The notes below the pieces were generated by a model. The model made no database searches, was not told the origin of the DNA, and saw only the letters and a list, made by a program, of their open reading frames with translations. A DNA stretch of 64,000 nucleotides, taken from positions 2,542,001 to 2,606,000 of the forward strand of contig NZ_JBKBEU010000001.1 in NCBI RefSeq assembly GCF_047372505.1, read 5' to 3'. Position 1 is the stretch's first letter. Each line of letters starts with the position of its first letter. Below, in pieces: positions 41,313 through 49,718 of the stretch. The position numbers and the translations under genes were made by a program. Origin of the DNA: Phaeobacter cretensis. Its GTDB lineage: Bacteria > Pseudomonadota > Alphaproteobacteria > Rhodobacterales > Rhodobacteraceae.

Positions 41313-41789
41313 ATGAACAGTGAAACGAGTATGAAAGCGGACACTCCCGAGAGTGGTGTCGATCGTAAAGCGTGGATGAGCCTTGTTGCCAGCGCAGATG
41401 TCAAGGTGTTGCAAGACTTGTGGCAAGGCTACGGTCGGAACCCGGAACATACGTGGCTGCGTACACCGGAAGCCGGTGGTGTCATGGTGCGGGGTCGTAT
41501 GGGTGCGAGCGGTGCGCCGTTCAACCTAGGTGAAATGACTGTTACCCGCTGTGCGCTAACCTTGGCTGACGGCACAGTTGGCCATGGGTATGTGCAAGGG
41601 CGCAGTAAGGCGCAGGCAGAGATTGCCGCCAAGGTCGACGCTCTGATGCAGACGGATGCTTCCGACGATGTCCAGCGACAGATTCTGACGCCGTTGCAAA
41701 CAGCGAAACAAGCTAAAAAAACGAAACGTGCCGCCAAGGCTGCCGCCACAAAAGTAGATTTTTTCACCATGGTGCGAGGCGAGGACTGA
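41313..41789 (+). CDS. phnG: C-P lyase core subunit PhnG
   Basis: Subunit of the PhnGHIJ core complex, 158 residues. The family segment is present: GGVMVRGRMGASGAPFNLGEMTVTRCALTL followed by GHGYVQGRSKAQAEIAAKVDAL (in parts: RGRMGASGAPFNLGE, GYVQGRSKAQAE). PhnG acts with PhnH and PhnI to join ATP ribose and phosphonate. The C-terminus is a Lys/Ala-rich tail. AAGAGG lies ahead of the ATG; the stop overlaps phnH by one base (TGATG). First gene of the lyase operon and downstream of the PhnF site. Confidence 0.95.
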   Translation: MNSETSMKADTPESGVDRKAWMSLVASADVKVLQDLWQGYGRNPEHTWLRTPEAGGVMVRGRMGASGAPFNLGEMTVTRCALTLADGTVGHGYVQGRSKAQAEIAAKVDALMQTDASDDVQRQILTPLQTAKQAKKTKRAAKAAATKVDFFTMVRGED

Positions 41790-42385
41790 TGTCGACGCAA
41801 ATCGAAGTTTCTCATTTTGCGGGCGGGTTTACGGCCCCGGCTGTTCAGTCGGCCCACGCCTTCCGCGCAGCCATGACTGCTATGGCACGACCCGGTGAGA
41901 TCAATGAAATCACCGGTGCAACGCCACCAAATGGTCTATCAGTTGCGGCTGGCAGCCTTCTTCTGACGCTATGTGATCCCGATACCCGGTTGTTCCTGGC
42001 TGCTGATGTCGACAGGCCCGCGGTGCGAGAGTGGATCACATTTCACACCGGCGCGCCTTTTGTCGCGGCTGGCCAGGCCGATTTCGCACTTGGCGGTTGG
42101 GCAGCCTTGGGGCCCCATGACGCATACCGCATTGGTACGGCTGAATACCCGGATCGTTCGGCCACTTTGATCGTCGAAATGGGTGAATTTTCTAATCCCA
42201 ACACAGAGTTGCGTGGTCCAGGTATCAAAGACAGCTCGCAGATTTACCTGCCTGAACACGCGGGATTTGAAGCCAATTCGGACGTCTTCCCACTGGGTTT
42301 TGATACCTACTTTACCGCTGGCAATCAGCTTTGTGCTTTGCCCCGATCCAGCCGGATCATCCCTATGGCCACCGAGGAGGTCTAA
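41789..42385 (+). CDS. phnH: C-P lyase core subunit PhnH
   Basis: Subunit of the same core complex, 198 residues. Recognisable segments are GFTAPAVQSAHAFRAAMTAMARPG near the N-terminus (in parts: SAHAFRAAMTAMARPG), LTLCDPDTRLFL, and the C-terminal LPRSSRI. PhnH has a degenerate PLP-transferase-like fold without the cofactor lysine. Shared base with the phnG stop couples translation; phnI begins three bases after its own stop. Confidence 0.95.
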   Translation: MSTQIEVSHFAGGFTAPAVQSAHAFRAAMTAMARPGEINEITGATPPNGLSVAAGSLLLTLCDPDTRLFLAADVDRPAVREWITFHTGAPFVAAGQADFALGGWAALGPHDAYRIGTAEYPDRSATLIVEMGEFSNPNTELRGPGIKDSSQIYLPEHAGFEANSDVFPLGFDTYFTAGNQLCALPRSSRIIPMATEEV

Positions 42386-42388
42386 GAT

Positions 42389-43498
42389 ATGTATGTTGCC
42401 GTAAAAGGAGGCGAACGTGCCATCGACAACGCCCATGCTTGGCTGGCAGAGGAGCGTCGCGGGGATACGTCTATCGCTGAGCTAAGCCTCGCGCAGATCC
42501 GCGAGCAACTCAGCCTCGCTGTAAACCGGGTGATGGCCGAAGGTTCGCTCTATGATCCGGATCTGGCTGCGCTGGCGATCAAACAGGCGCGGGGAGACTT
42601 GATCGAAGCGATCTTTTTGATCCGCGCTTACCGGACCACGCTGCCACGCTTTGGCGCGTCCGAGCCGATTGAAACCGGACGCATGGCCTGTGATCGCCGC
42701 ATATCAGCGACCTTCAAGGATGCGCCCGGTGGTCAGGTGCTAGGCCCGACCTTTGACTACACACATCGTCTGCTGGACTTCAAACTGGCTGCCGAGAGCG
42801 GTGACGAGGATCTACAACAGGCCCAGACAGCAGAACCCCGGATTGAGGACACGCCACATATTCTGTCGTTTTTAGATGGCGAAAACATCATCGAACAAGA
42901 AAGCAAAAGCGACGCAGAACCCGGTGACTTGACGCGTGAGCCTATGTCGTTTCCTGCGGGTCGTGCTGTGCGGCTACAATCGCTAACTCGTGGAGACGAA
43001 GGTTTCATCCTTGGGATGGCCTATTCAACTCAGCGTGGTTACGCCCGCAACCACGCCTTTGTCGGTGAATTGCGTATCGGCACCGTGCCGGTTGAGATGG
43101 AAATTCCGGAATTGGGCTTCGCGATTGAGATCGGGGAAGTTGAGTTGACCGAATGTGAGACGGTGAACCAGTTCAAAGGCTCCAAAGCCGTGCCGCCACA
43201 GTTTACCCGCGGGTATGGTCTGGTCTTTGGTCAGTCAGAGCGCAAATCCATCGCAATGGCGCTGGTAGATCGTGCGCTGCGCTGGGAAGAGTTGGGCGAA
43301 GACAACCTAGGAGCTGCCGCTCAGGACGAGGAATTTGTTCTAAGCCACGCGGACAACATTCAGGCGACCGGCTTCTTGGAGCACATCAAGCTGCCGCACT
43401 ACGTTGACTTTCAATCTGAACTTGAACTGGTGCGGAAACTGCGTCGCGAAGCGCAGGAACTGGCAGAGCAGATGTCGGCGAGAGAGGCCGCGGAATGA
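42389..43498 (+). CDS. phnI: C-P lyase core subunit PhnI
   Basis: Nucleosidase-like subunit, 369 residues, that with PhnG, PhnH and PhnL makes ribose-1-(alkylphosphonate)-5-triphosphate from ATP. The N-terminus MYVAVKGGERAIDNAHAWL is diagnostic, as are LIEAIFLIRAYRTTLPRF and GYARNHAFVGELRIG. A very strong GAGGAGGT stands seven bases before the ATG. Its last codons overlap the start of a small ORF, which in turn overlaps phnJ. Confidence 0.96.
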   Translation: MYVAVKGGERAIDNAHAWLAEERRGDTSIAELSLAQIREQLSLAVNRVMAEGSLYDPDLAALAIKQARGDLIEAIFLIRAYRTTLPRFGASEPIETGRMACDRRISATFKDAPGGQVLGPTFDYTHRLLDFKLAAESGDEDLQQAQTAEPRIEDTPHILSFLDGENIIEQESKSDAEPGDLTREPMSFPAGRAVRLQSLTRGDEGFILGMAYSTQRGYARNHAFVGELRIGTVPVEMEIPELGFAIEIGEVELTECETVNQFKGSKAVPPQFTRGYGLVFGQSERKSIAMALVDRALRWEELGEDNLGAAAQDEEFVLSHADNIQATGFLEHIKLPHYVDFQSELELVRKLRREAQELAEQMSAREAAE

Positions 43499-43671
43499 TG
43501 ATCCCAATCGTCATCATGGAGCTTTTCAAAGTCAATTTCAAAGCCGTTACATGCTGCGAAGGTCACAAACGCTACAGCTGCTGCGAGCGCGATATCCACT
43601 GCAATAAACGCTTCCAAAGTAACCCACTGGCGGGTTCTGAACTTTGGGCTGAGAGGGCATCCAATGTCTGA
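43495..43671 (+). CDS. Small cysteine-rich ORF fitted between phnI and phnJ
   Basis: An open frame of 58 codons that exactly spans the phnI-phnJ gap. Its ATG overlaps the phnI stop (ATGA), with GAGAGG seven bases ahead, and its TGA lies inside the first codons of phnJ. The predicted protein has five Cys in a compact span: Cys20, Cys21, Cys29, Cys30 and Cys36, within a His/Lys/Arg-rich stretch (CCEGHKRYSCC), and could bind a metal. I do not recognise it. It may be a real subunit or accessory of the radical-SAM subunit PhnJ, or only a translated coupler that carries ribosomes across the gap. Confidence 0.5.
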   Translation: MMIPIVIMELFKVNFKAVTCCEGHKRYSCCERDIHCNKRFQSNPLAGSELWAERASNV

Positions 43672-44521
43672 ATATAATTTTGCATATCTAGACGAACAAA
43701 CCAAGCGGATGATCCGCCGTGCGATCCTCAAGGGGTTGGCCGTACCCGGGTATCAGGTGCCTTTCGCCAGTCGCGAAATGCCGATGCCCTATGGTTGGGG
43801 TACCGGCGGGGTTCAGGTATCTGCGGCAACGCTGACACCGGATGATACGCTGAAAGTGATTGATCAGGGCGCTGACGACACCACCAATGCTGTGTCGATC
43901 CGCAAGTTCTTTGAGAATACGGCTGGCGTAGAGACAACCGAAGAAACTGCCAAGGCCAGCATCATTCAGACACGTCACCGGATTCCTGAGGCGGAACTGC
44001 GTGAAGATCAGATCCTTGTCTATCAGGTGCCGATCCCTGAGCCTTTGCGGTTTCTTGAGCCACGCGAAACCGAAACCCGCAAGATGCACAGCTTGGAGGA
44101 ATACGGATTGATGCACGTGAAACTTTATGAAGACATCAGCCAGCACGGGGCCATCGCGACGTCTTACGCTTATCCGGTGAAGGTTGCTGATCGTTACGTA
44201 ATGGATCCATCTCCGATCCCGAAGTTCGACAACCCAAAAATGAACATGGCTGCGATCCAGTTGTTTGGTGCCGGGCGAGAGCAGCGCATTTACGCTGTCC
44301 CACCATACACCGAAGTCGTGTCGCTGGATTTCGAAGACTACCCGTTTGAAGCCAGTAAAGCGGAACATGCTTGCGATCTTTGCGGGGCAGAGCACAGCTA
44401 CCTCGACGAGGTGATCCTGGATGACGCAGGCAACCGGATGTTTGTTTGTTCTGACACAGATTTTTGCCGTTCCCGGCGTGATGCAGGGCACATCGGCAGA
44501 CTGGGCGAGGAGGCCGCCTGA
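43664..44521 (+). CDS. phnJ: C-P lyase radical-SAM subunit PhnJ
   Basis: Radical S-adenosylmethionine enzyme that breaks the carbon-phosphorus bond, 285 residues. The unusual cluster cysteines are Cys237, Cys240 and Cys262, and Cys268 corresponds to the thiyl-radical residue; the spacing (3, 22, 6) matches E. coli PhnJ 241/244/266/272. The products are an alkane and ribose 1,2-cyclic phosphate 5-phosphate. GAGAGG lies seven bases before the ATG. It shares one base with phnK. Confidence 0.97.
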   Translation: MSEYNFAYLDEQTKRMIRRAILKGLAVPGYQVPFASREMPMPYGWGTGGVQVSAATLTPDDTLKVIDQGADDTTNAVSIRKFFENTAGVETTEETAKASIIQTRHRIPEAELREDQILVYQVPIPEPLRFLEPRETETRKMHSLEEYGLMHVKLYEDISQHGAIATSYAYPVKVADRYVMDPSPIPKFDNPKMNMAAIQLFGAGREQRIYAVPPYTEVVSLDFEDYPFEASKAEHACDLCGAEHSYLDEVILDDAGNRMFVCSDTDFCRSRRDAGHIGRLGEEAA

Positions 44522-45291
44522 TGACACCTTTGTTGCAAGTAAAAAATCTGGCGAAGATGTATGGTGCTCGTATTGGCTGCACTGATGTCAGCTTTGATCT
44601 CTATCCGGGTGAGGTCATGGGGATCGTTGGCGAAAGCGGTTCGGGTAAGTCGACGTTGCTGAACAGTATGGCAGGGCACCTGACTCCCGACCACGGCGAG
44701 GTTGTTTTTGACACCCGCGCAGACGGGCCGGTGGATACCGTCACTATGTCCGAACCTGCACGCCGCATGTTGAGCCGCACGGACTGGGCTTTCGTTCACC
44801 AGCATGCACGCGATGGGTTGCGGATGTCGGTTTCTGCCGGAGGCAATATCGGCGAGCGGCTCATGGCGGTAGGTGATCGTCACTATGGTGATATTCGTGC
44901 CCGTGCCGCAGACTGGCTGGGAAGGGTTGAGATATCCGATACGCGCATTGATGACCGCCCTTCGGCATTCTCTGGCGGGATGCAGCAGCGGTTGCAGATC
45001 GCTCGAAACCTCGTCACGGGTCCTCGTCTTGTGTTTATGGACGAACCCACCGGCGGCCTCGATGTCTCGGTTCAAGCGCGCCTTCTCGACTTGTTGCGAG
45101 GGTTGGTACGCGAAATGGGTCTAAGCGCCATTATCGTGACACATGATCTGGCCGTAGTGCGTCTGTTGGCTGACCGGCTGATGGTTATGAAAGACGGTCA
45201 TGTGGTGGAATCCGGACTAACGGATCAGGTGCTGGATGATCCACAGCACGCCTATACTCAATTGCTGGTTTCCAGCGTCCTTCAGGTCTGA
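44521..45291 (+). CDS. phnK: C-P lyase ABC-type protein PhnK
   Basis: ABC ATPase-like protein that binds the PhnGHIJ core rather than a membrane transporter, 256 residues. Walker A is GESGSGKST near 38-46, signature FSGGMQQRLQ, Walker B LVFMDEPTGGLD. DPQHAYTQLLVSSVL at the C-terminus resembles the oligopeptide-ATPase tail, as is known for PhnK. Starts on the last base of the phnJ stop (TGATG). Confidence 0.96.
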   Translation: MTPLLQVKNLAKMYGARIGCTDVSFDLYPGEVMGIVGESGSGKSTLLNSMAGHLTPDHGEVVFDTRADGPVDTVTMSEPARRMLSRTDWAFVHQHARDGLRMSVSAGGNIGERLMAVGDRHYGDIRARAADWLGRVEISDTRIDDRPSAFSGGMQQRLQIARNLVTGPRLVFMDEPTGGLDVSVQARLLDLLRGLVREMGLSAIIVTHDLAVVRLLADRLMVMKDGHVVESGLTDQVLDDPQHAYTQLLVSSVLQV

Positions 45292-45300
45292 GGTCTCGAG

Positions 45301-45984
45301 ATGATTGAACTTGATAACGTGAGCAAGAGCTTCACCCTGCACAATCAGGGCGGCGCGACCATTCCGGTAATGGAGGGTGCCACACTGAAAGTGGCGCCCG
45401 GAGAGTGTATTGGCCTTACGGGTTCATCCGGGGCCGGGAAATCAACGCTGATGCGCGTCATCTACGGCAATTATCTGGCGGCATCGGGCAGCGTCATGGT
45501 CGGGAACGTCGATGTTGCAAAGGCGGCACCCCGGGACATTCTGGCTCTGCGTCGTGAAACGCTTGGCTATGTCAGCCAGTTCCTACGTGTCGTGCCCCGT
45601 GTACCGACGTTGGATGTCGTGGCTGAACCATTGCTGGCGGTTGGTGTCGCCGAAAATGCTGCGCGGGATCGGGCAGCGACGCTTTTGGCTGGACTCAATA
45701 TTCCTGAACGGTTGTGGCAGCTCAGCCCAACGACCTTTTCTGGCGGAGAACAGCAGCGTGTGAATATCGCACGTGGGTTTGCCCATACCTACCCGGCGAT
45801 GTTGCTTGATGAGCCGACGGCGAGCCTGGATGCACAGAACCGTGCCACGGTTCTGTCACTCATTGAGGAAGCCAAGTCTCGCGGAGCCGCAATTATCGGT
45901 ATTTTCCACGATGAGGCCGCCCGCCAACAGGTTTGCGACCGCTTTGTTGATGTCTCAACCTTTACGCCCAAGGCAGCCGCATGA
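45301..45984 (+). CDS. phnL: C-P lyase ABC-type protein PhnL
   Basis: Second ABC-ATPase-like protein of the lyase complex, 227 residues. Walker A GSSGAGKST near 39-47, signature FSGGEQQRVN, Walker B AMLLDEPTASLD. PhnL takes part in triphosphate-ribosylation of the phosphonate with PhnGHI. GAGGT six bases ahead of the ATG. Ends in a four-base overlap with phnN. Confidence 0.95.
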   Translation: MIELDNVSKSFTLHNQGGATIPVMEGATLKVAPGECIGLTGSSGAGKSTLMRVIYGNYLAASGSVMVGNVDVAKAAPRDILALRRETLGYVSQFLRVVPRVPTLDVVAEPLLAVGVAENAARDRAATLLAGLNIPERLWQLSPTTFSGGEQQRVNIARGFAHTYPAMLLDEPTASLDAQNRATVLSLIEEAKSRGAAIIGIFHDEAARQQVCDRFVDVSTFTPKAAA

Positions 45985-46553
45985 TGTCACCTACCGCCAA
46001 ATCCCCTGTGATTGCGGTTGTTGGCCCATCCGGCGTGGGCAAGGACAGCCTGATGGACGCGCTGCTGGAGCGCTTGCCGGGATTGCAGACACAGCGGCGG
46101 GTTATTACCCGAGCGCCGGAACTGGGGGGTGAGAACTACGACGCGGTCAGTGAAGACATGTTCGCAGATCTCTGTGCCAAGCGGAGTTTTGCGCTGCACT
46201 GGCAAGCGCATGGGCTACACTACGCTATTCCGCGCGAAATCGACGAGCTTCGCCATGTTGCTTCTGGCACTTTGGTGAACCTCTCGCGCAAAGTGTTGCT
46301 GGAAGCCCAATCTGTGTTTGGCACCCTGATAGTTCTATCGGTGACCGCGACGCCTGAAGCGCTGTCGGCCCGGCTCAGGTCGCGCGGGCGTGAAGACAGC
46401 GCAGAGGTTGAACGCCGTCTTGCGCGCGCCGCAACGCCACTGCCTGACGGATTGGAGCATGTGATCGAGATCGACAATAGCGGAGATCTCGAGGTGGCCA
46501 TCAAATCCGCGGAAGCAGCCTTGATGCCATGGCTTCAGCCGGTGAGGGCGTGA
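45981..46553 (+). CDS. phnN: Ribose 1,5-bisphosphokinase PhnN
   Basis: Phosphorylates ribose 1,5-bisphosphate to PRPP, returning the C-P lyase sugar product to nucleotide synthesis. Guanylate-kinase-like fold of 190 residues with P-loop GPSGVGKD near 14-21 and the family sequence RVITRAPELGGENYDAVS. Overlaps phnL (ATGA). Its last 19 bases overlap the 3' end of the convergent DUF1045 gene, an unusually tight arrangement. Confidence 0.94.
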   Translation: MMSPTAKSPVIAVVGPSGVGKDSLMDALLERLPGLQTQRRVITRAPELGGENYDAVSEDMFADLCAKRSFALHWQAHGLHYAIPREIDELRHVASGTLVNLSRKVLLEAQSVFGTLIVLSVTATPEALSARLRSRGREDSAEVERRLARAATPLPDGLEHVIEIDNSGDLEVAIKSAEAALMPWLQPVRA

Positions 46554-47218
46554 CGGTGGATCAAGTGAAAGCGACCATCGCTGTCCTCACCCACCAGCGC
46601 CAAATCGGTGATGCTGAAGGGCGAGGGCAATTGGGGCACCAACCGATCCTGAAGCACTGCCTCAATCGCGGGGAGTTCGGTCTTGGGGCGTTTGCCGCTC
46701 AACGTGATGTGAAAGCGAAAACTGTCTCCAACATAGGGGTAGCCCCAAGTCACAAGCGCTTGTTCTTGTGCAGGAGTAAGACCTCCCGCACGTCGCTTCT
46801 CAAGTTCGGACGCCGAGGCATGCGCGCGGAATTCATCCAGATCGCGAACGAAGTTAAAGGCCAGACGATTCAGGCCCAACTGATCGCCGACCGGACAGAG
46901 GGCCAGAAAACGGCCCAGCCGGGCCAGTGTCAGACCCTCCAGGGCCACCGGCGAAGCTTGCGTTGCGAAAGCAACAAACCGTTCCGCCAAATCCTCTGCG
47001 GTTTTGCCATCCGCAAGGCGAAACGGCGGCTTGATGGTGGCATGCAACCCGTATTTTCGCGGGACATCAGTGATCGTCGCAACATCGAGATCAATGCCCT
47101 GAGGGTGGTCAACAAAACCTCCATCATAGACGTTCCAACCCAGCCAGCTGGTAGCAAATTGACCCCATTCCGCCTGTGCGGGCGGCACATAATAGATCGC
47201 GTATCGCGTGAATGTCAC
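46535..47218 (-). CDS. DUF1045/TIGR03223 phosphonate-locus protein, 2H phosphoesterase-like
   Basis: Conserved alphaproteobacterial C-P lyase neighbour, 227 residues. It carries the two short motifs of 2H phosphoesterases: His59-A-Thr61 in GLHATIKPPF and His170-I-Thr172 in FRFHITLSG, spaced as in that superfamily. 2H enzymes open cyclic phosphodiesters. No phnP, the usual 1,2-cyclic phosphate diesterase, is in this locus, so this protein is a reasonable candidate for that step; this is inference. It is divergent from phnM (52 bases) and convergent with phnN, overlapping its end. Confidence 0.85.
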   Translation of the reverse strand: MTFTRYAIYYVPPAQAEWGQFATSWLGWNVYDGGFVDHPQGIDLDVATITDVPRKYGLHATIKPPFRLADGKTAEDLAERFVAFATQASPVALEGLTLARLGRFLALCPVGDQLGLNRLAFNFVRDLDEFRAHASASELEKRRAGGLTPAQEQALVTWGYPYVGDSFRFHITLSGKRPKTELPAIEAVLQDRLVPQLPSPFSITDLALVGEDSDGRFHLIHRHALTG

Positions 47219-47270
47219 AATGGCCTCCTAAATGTGGCCTGTTATATACCTCAAACCATGTGAAACTCAG

Positions 47271-48413
47271 ATGACAGAACCTTTGATCCTTGCCAATGCC
47301 ACGCTTGCCCTTCCCGGTGAAACCCGCACCGGGTCGATCACCCTGAAAGAGGGAGAGATCACGGATATTGCAGATGGAGCCTCTGTTCCGCGCGGGGCGG
47401 TCGATATCGAGGGCGACTATCTCTGCCCCGGTCTGATCGAGCTCCACACCGACAATCTGGAACGGCATATCCAACCACGACCCAAGGTTGATTGGCCCCA
47501 TGCCGCTGCCATTATCGCCCATGACACAGAGCTGGCAGGCACTGGTATTACGACGGTTTTCGACGCGATGCGTGTTGGGTCAATCAAAGCTAAAGAGGCA
47601 CGCTACGGCCAATATGCCCGCAGTCTTGCCACTGAGCTGCTGGAGCTGCGCGACCAGGATGCGTTGAAAATCAGCCATTTCTTGCATCTCAGAGCCGAGG
47701 TTTGTTCCGAAACCCTGGTACAGGAGTTGGATGAATTTGGTGATGCTGACCGGGTCGGGCTGGTCTCGCTCATGGATCACACACCGGGCCAGCGTCAGTT
47801 CCGCGATATTTCCAAACTGGAAGCCTATGTGAAGGGCAAGCACGGTTTGGATGACGAAGGATTCAAGGTTCATGTGGCCGGGCTCAAAAAGATGCGCGAC
47901 ACATATGGTGATCTGCACGAAGTTGAGGCGGTGAAGGCCGCACGCAGGTTTGGAGCAGTCTTGGCCAGCCATGATGATACAACGGCTGAGCAGGTCGCTG
48001 TGTCGGCGAAACATGGCATTCACCTCGCTGAGTTCCCCACCACTGTTGAAGCGGCCCGCGCCTGTCATACCCATGGCATCAAGGTAATGATGGGCGCACC
48101 GAACCTGATCCGCGGTGGTTCGCACTCCGGTAACGTGGCTGCGAAGGAACTGGCCGAATTGGAACTGCTGGATGTCCTCTCATCAGACTATGTTCCGGCG
48201 GCATTGTTACTGGCGGCAGTGCAGTTGGGAGACATTTGGGGCGACATGGCACGTGGACTGGCAACGGTGACATCTGCCCCTGCAACCGCGGTAAATCTAA
48301 CGGATCGCGGCAGTCTTGAAGTTGGCAAGCGCGCTGACATTATCCGGTTCCGCCTGCGTGCAGGTGTTCCTGCTTTGACGTCAGTCTGGTCTCGGGGCAA
48401 ACGCGTTGCGTAA
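47271..48413 (+). CDS. phnM: Alpha-D-ribose 1-methylphosphonate 5-triphosphate diphosphatase PhnM
   Basis: Amidohydrolase-fold enzyme that removes pyrophosphate from the ribosyl phosphonate triphosphate before PhnJ acts, 380 residues. Metal ligands are visible in CPGLIELHTDNLERH (HxD), and further His in VASHDDTT-type segment LASHDDTTAEQ and FPTTVEAARACHTHG. PDFSSDYVP-like LSSDYVPAAL carries the last Asp. The frame is open 13 codons earlier, but the conserved start is the ATG at 47271. It is separated from phnN by the reversed DUF1045 gene and has its own promoter region. Confidence 0.95.
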   Translation: MTEPLILANATLALPGETRTGSITLKEGEITDIADGASVPRGAVDIEGDYLCPGLIELHTDNLERHIQPRPKVDWPHAAAIIAHDTELAGTGITTVFDAMRVGSIKAKEARYGQYARSLATELLELRDQDALKISHFLHLRAEVCSETLVQELDEFGDADRVGLVSLMDHTPGQRQFRDISKLEAYVKGKHGLDDEGFKVHVAGLKKMRDTYGDLHEVEAVKAARRFGAVLASHDDTTAEQVAVSAKHGIHLAEFPTTVEAARACHTHGIKVMMGAPNLIRGGSHSGNVAAKELAELELLDVLSSDYVPAALLLAAVQLGDIWGDMARGLATVTSAPATAVNLTDRGSLEVGKRADIIRFRLRAGVPALTSVWSRGKRVA

Positions 48414-48426
48414 GGCGCGATAATAA

Positions 48427-48458
48427 CTCGGATCCGACTAGCCGAAGCCGGATCCGAG
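48427..48458. terminator. Bidirectional terminator between phnM and the methyltransferase gene
   Basis: CTCGGATCCG (48427-48436) and CGGATCCGAG (48449-48458) form a perfect 10-base stem around 12 bases, in the 66-base gap between convergent genes. No clear T-run on either side. Confidence 0.65.
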
Positions 48459-48479
48459 AGAAATCAGGGACGGCTGGTA

Positions 48480-48959
48480 TCAGGCCCTGTAGAATAGATA
48501 CCGGCCCGGTGGGATGCCTTCGGGGCCGTCCAATTCTTCGAATCCGACGAGTGGTTGACCTGACACGATGATACCACCCGACGCCATTACGGTTCTGATT
48601 GTGGGCGAAAGAAGCGCAGCCTCTGCCACGTCTTTCTCCTTGACGCCAAAACCAAGGTCGTAATGAGCAAGCACAACTTGGACGCCATTTTCTTGGGCAA
48701 GCTGTTTCAGCATCGGGCGGGCTTCACCTTGCAGAAAATCGACCTCGGGCGGCACGCAAGAGGGGTGACATTGCAAAACGCGGTCGATGACCCGCACCCG
48801 CCGGTCCGGCAGCGTCTCTCGTAAATGGTCGTAGGTGCGGCCATTGCCTAGACCGATGTCCAGTACGACACCTTCCAGCGAAGCAACCTGCTCAGCGGCC
48901 CAGTTCAGCCCATCCCGCTGCGCAGTCAGGCGGCGCAACATGGAATCCAATCGGCTCAT
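48480..48959 (-). CDS. Small class I SAM-dependent methyltransferase
   Basis: Rossmann-type methyltransferase of 159 residues. Motif I is VLDIGLGNGRTYDHL (about 32-46), with the acidic motif II residue in RVRVIDRVL. It is short for the fold and probably lacks a separate substrate cap. Its ATG follows the stop of the deacetylase-like gene with no gap (TGAATG). As last gene of the glycosyltransferase operon it may methylate the sugar product or its aglycone. The acceptor is unknown. Confidence 0.8.
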   Translation of the reverse strand: MSRLDSMLRRLTAQRDGLNWAAEQVASLEGVVLDIGLGNGRTYDHLRETLPDRRVRVIDRVLQCHPSCVPPEVDFLQGEARPMLKQLAQENGVQVVLAHYDLGFGVKEKDVAEAALLSPTIRTVMASGGIIVSGQPLVGFEELDGPEGIPPGRYLFYRA

Positions 48960-49718
48960 TCAAGTCATCCTTTCGTCAAATATCCAAGCACGTCCCGGGC
49001 CTTCCAGAAGACGGCGCATTATGTCTGCGCAAAACGCCCAAGTTACATCGTCTTGCGCCAAATGATGAGTTAAGATCCCATAGGGTTCAGCAACATCGGC
49101 GTGTCCTTTGCGTCGCGCAGCGAGCTGGCTGACCACCTGCGACAATAACAACGCCGGCGGAACAAGCGAACGTGTGCCTTTCCAATCTATCGGGTCCAAA
49201 TGCGTGTTGATTTGCCATAAGCCTGGCGCAGCTTTGGCACGCGCGCGTGGCATGAAAGTCGAGAGCGCACTGTATCCAAGCCCCGCCAACCAAGGTACGA
49301 TTTCGGCACCTATTCGGTTCCAAGGCGGTACAAACATGGGCCTTAGCTGACTGCCGAACAGGTTTTGAAGCTGGTGTAACGCCTGTTCGGCATCGTGTAG
49401 GACATTGTCCACAGGGCGATGAACACTGAATTCAGCTTTCTTTTCCCCTGCAGGCGCGTGGTTTTGGTGCGCCCAGCCATGAACGACGGGCACCAGCGTT
49501 TGTGTATTTGACACCCTTGCCACCAGCTCGGGCGATGCGTCGCGGGCTATGATCGCCAAATGCACCGGCAACGCGAAACGTTCGGACAGATCGGTTAAGC
49601 GGTCCAGTTGCGGCGTGGGGGCAATCGCGTCATCATCGCGCCACCAGATCGGCAGGATCAGCCCGTCGTCCTGCCATCGGGCGAGCTCTCGGTCCAATGC
49701 GGTCCAATCCGGTATCAT
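48960..49718 (-). CDS. NodB-like polysaccharide deacetylase family protein
   Basis: Predicted metal-dependent carbohydrate deacetylase, 252 residues. Metal and catalytic residues are recognisable: WWRDDDA (Asp28-Asp30), the HxxxH as His80 and His84 in HGWAHQNH, PPWNR at 131-135 and a terminal His pair in ILTHHL (218-219). There is no signal peptide, so unlike secreted chitin or peptidoglycan deacetylases it should act in the cytoplasm, presumably on a nucleotide- or lipid-linked sugar. It overlaps the upstream glycosyltransferase by four bases (ATGA). Confidence 0.8.
   Translation of the reverse strand: MIPDWTALDRELARWQDDGLILPIWWRDDDAIAPTPQLDRLTDLSERFALPVHLAIIARDASPELVARVSNTQTLVPVVHGWAHQNHAPAGEKKAEFSVHRPVDNVLHDAEQALHQLQNLFGSQLRPMFVPPWNRIGAEIVPWLAGLGYSALSTFMPRARAKAAPGLWQINTHLDPIDWKGTRSLVPPALLLSQVVSQLAARRKGHADVAEPYGILTHHLAQDDVTWAFCADIMRRLLEGPGRAWIFDERMT

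Noticed and set aside
43688..44527. Antisense open frame (279 codons) over phnJ
   Set aside because: phnJ has the complete cluster Cys spacing; the antisense translation is His/Arg-rich and shows no domain.
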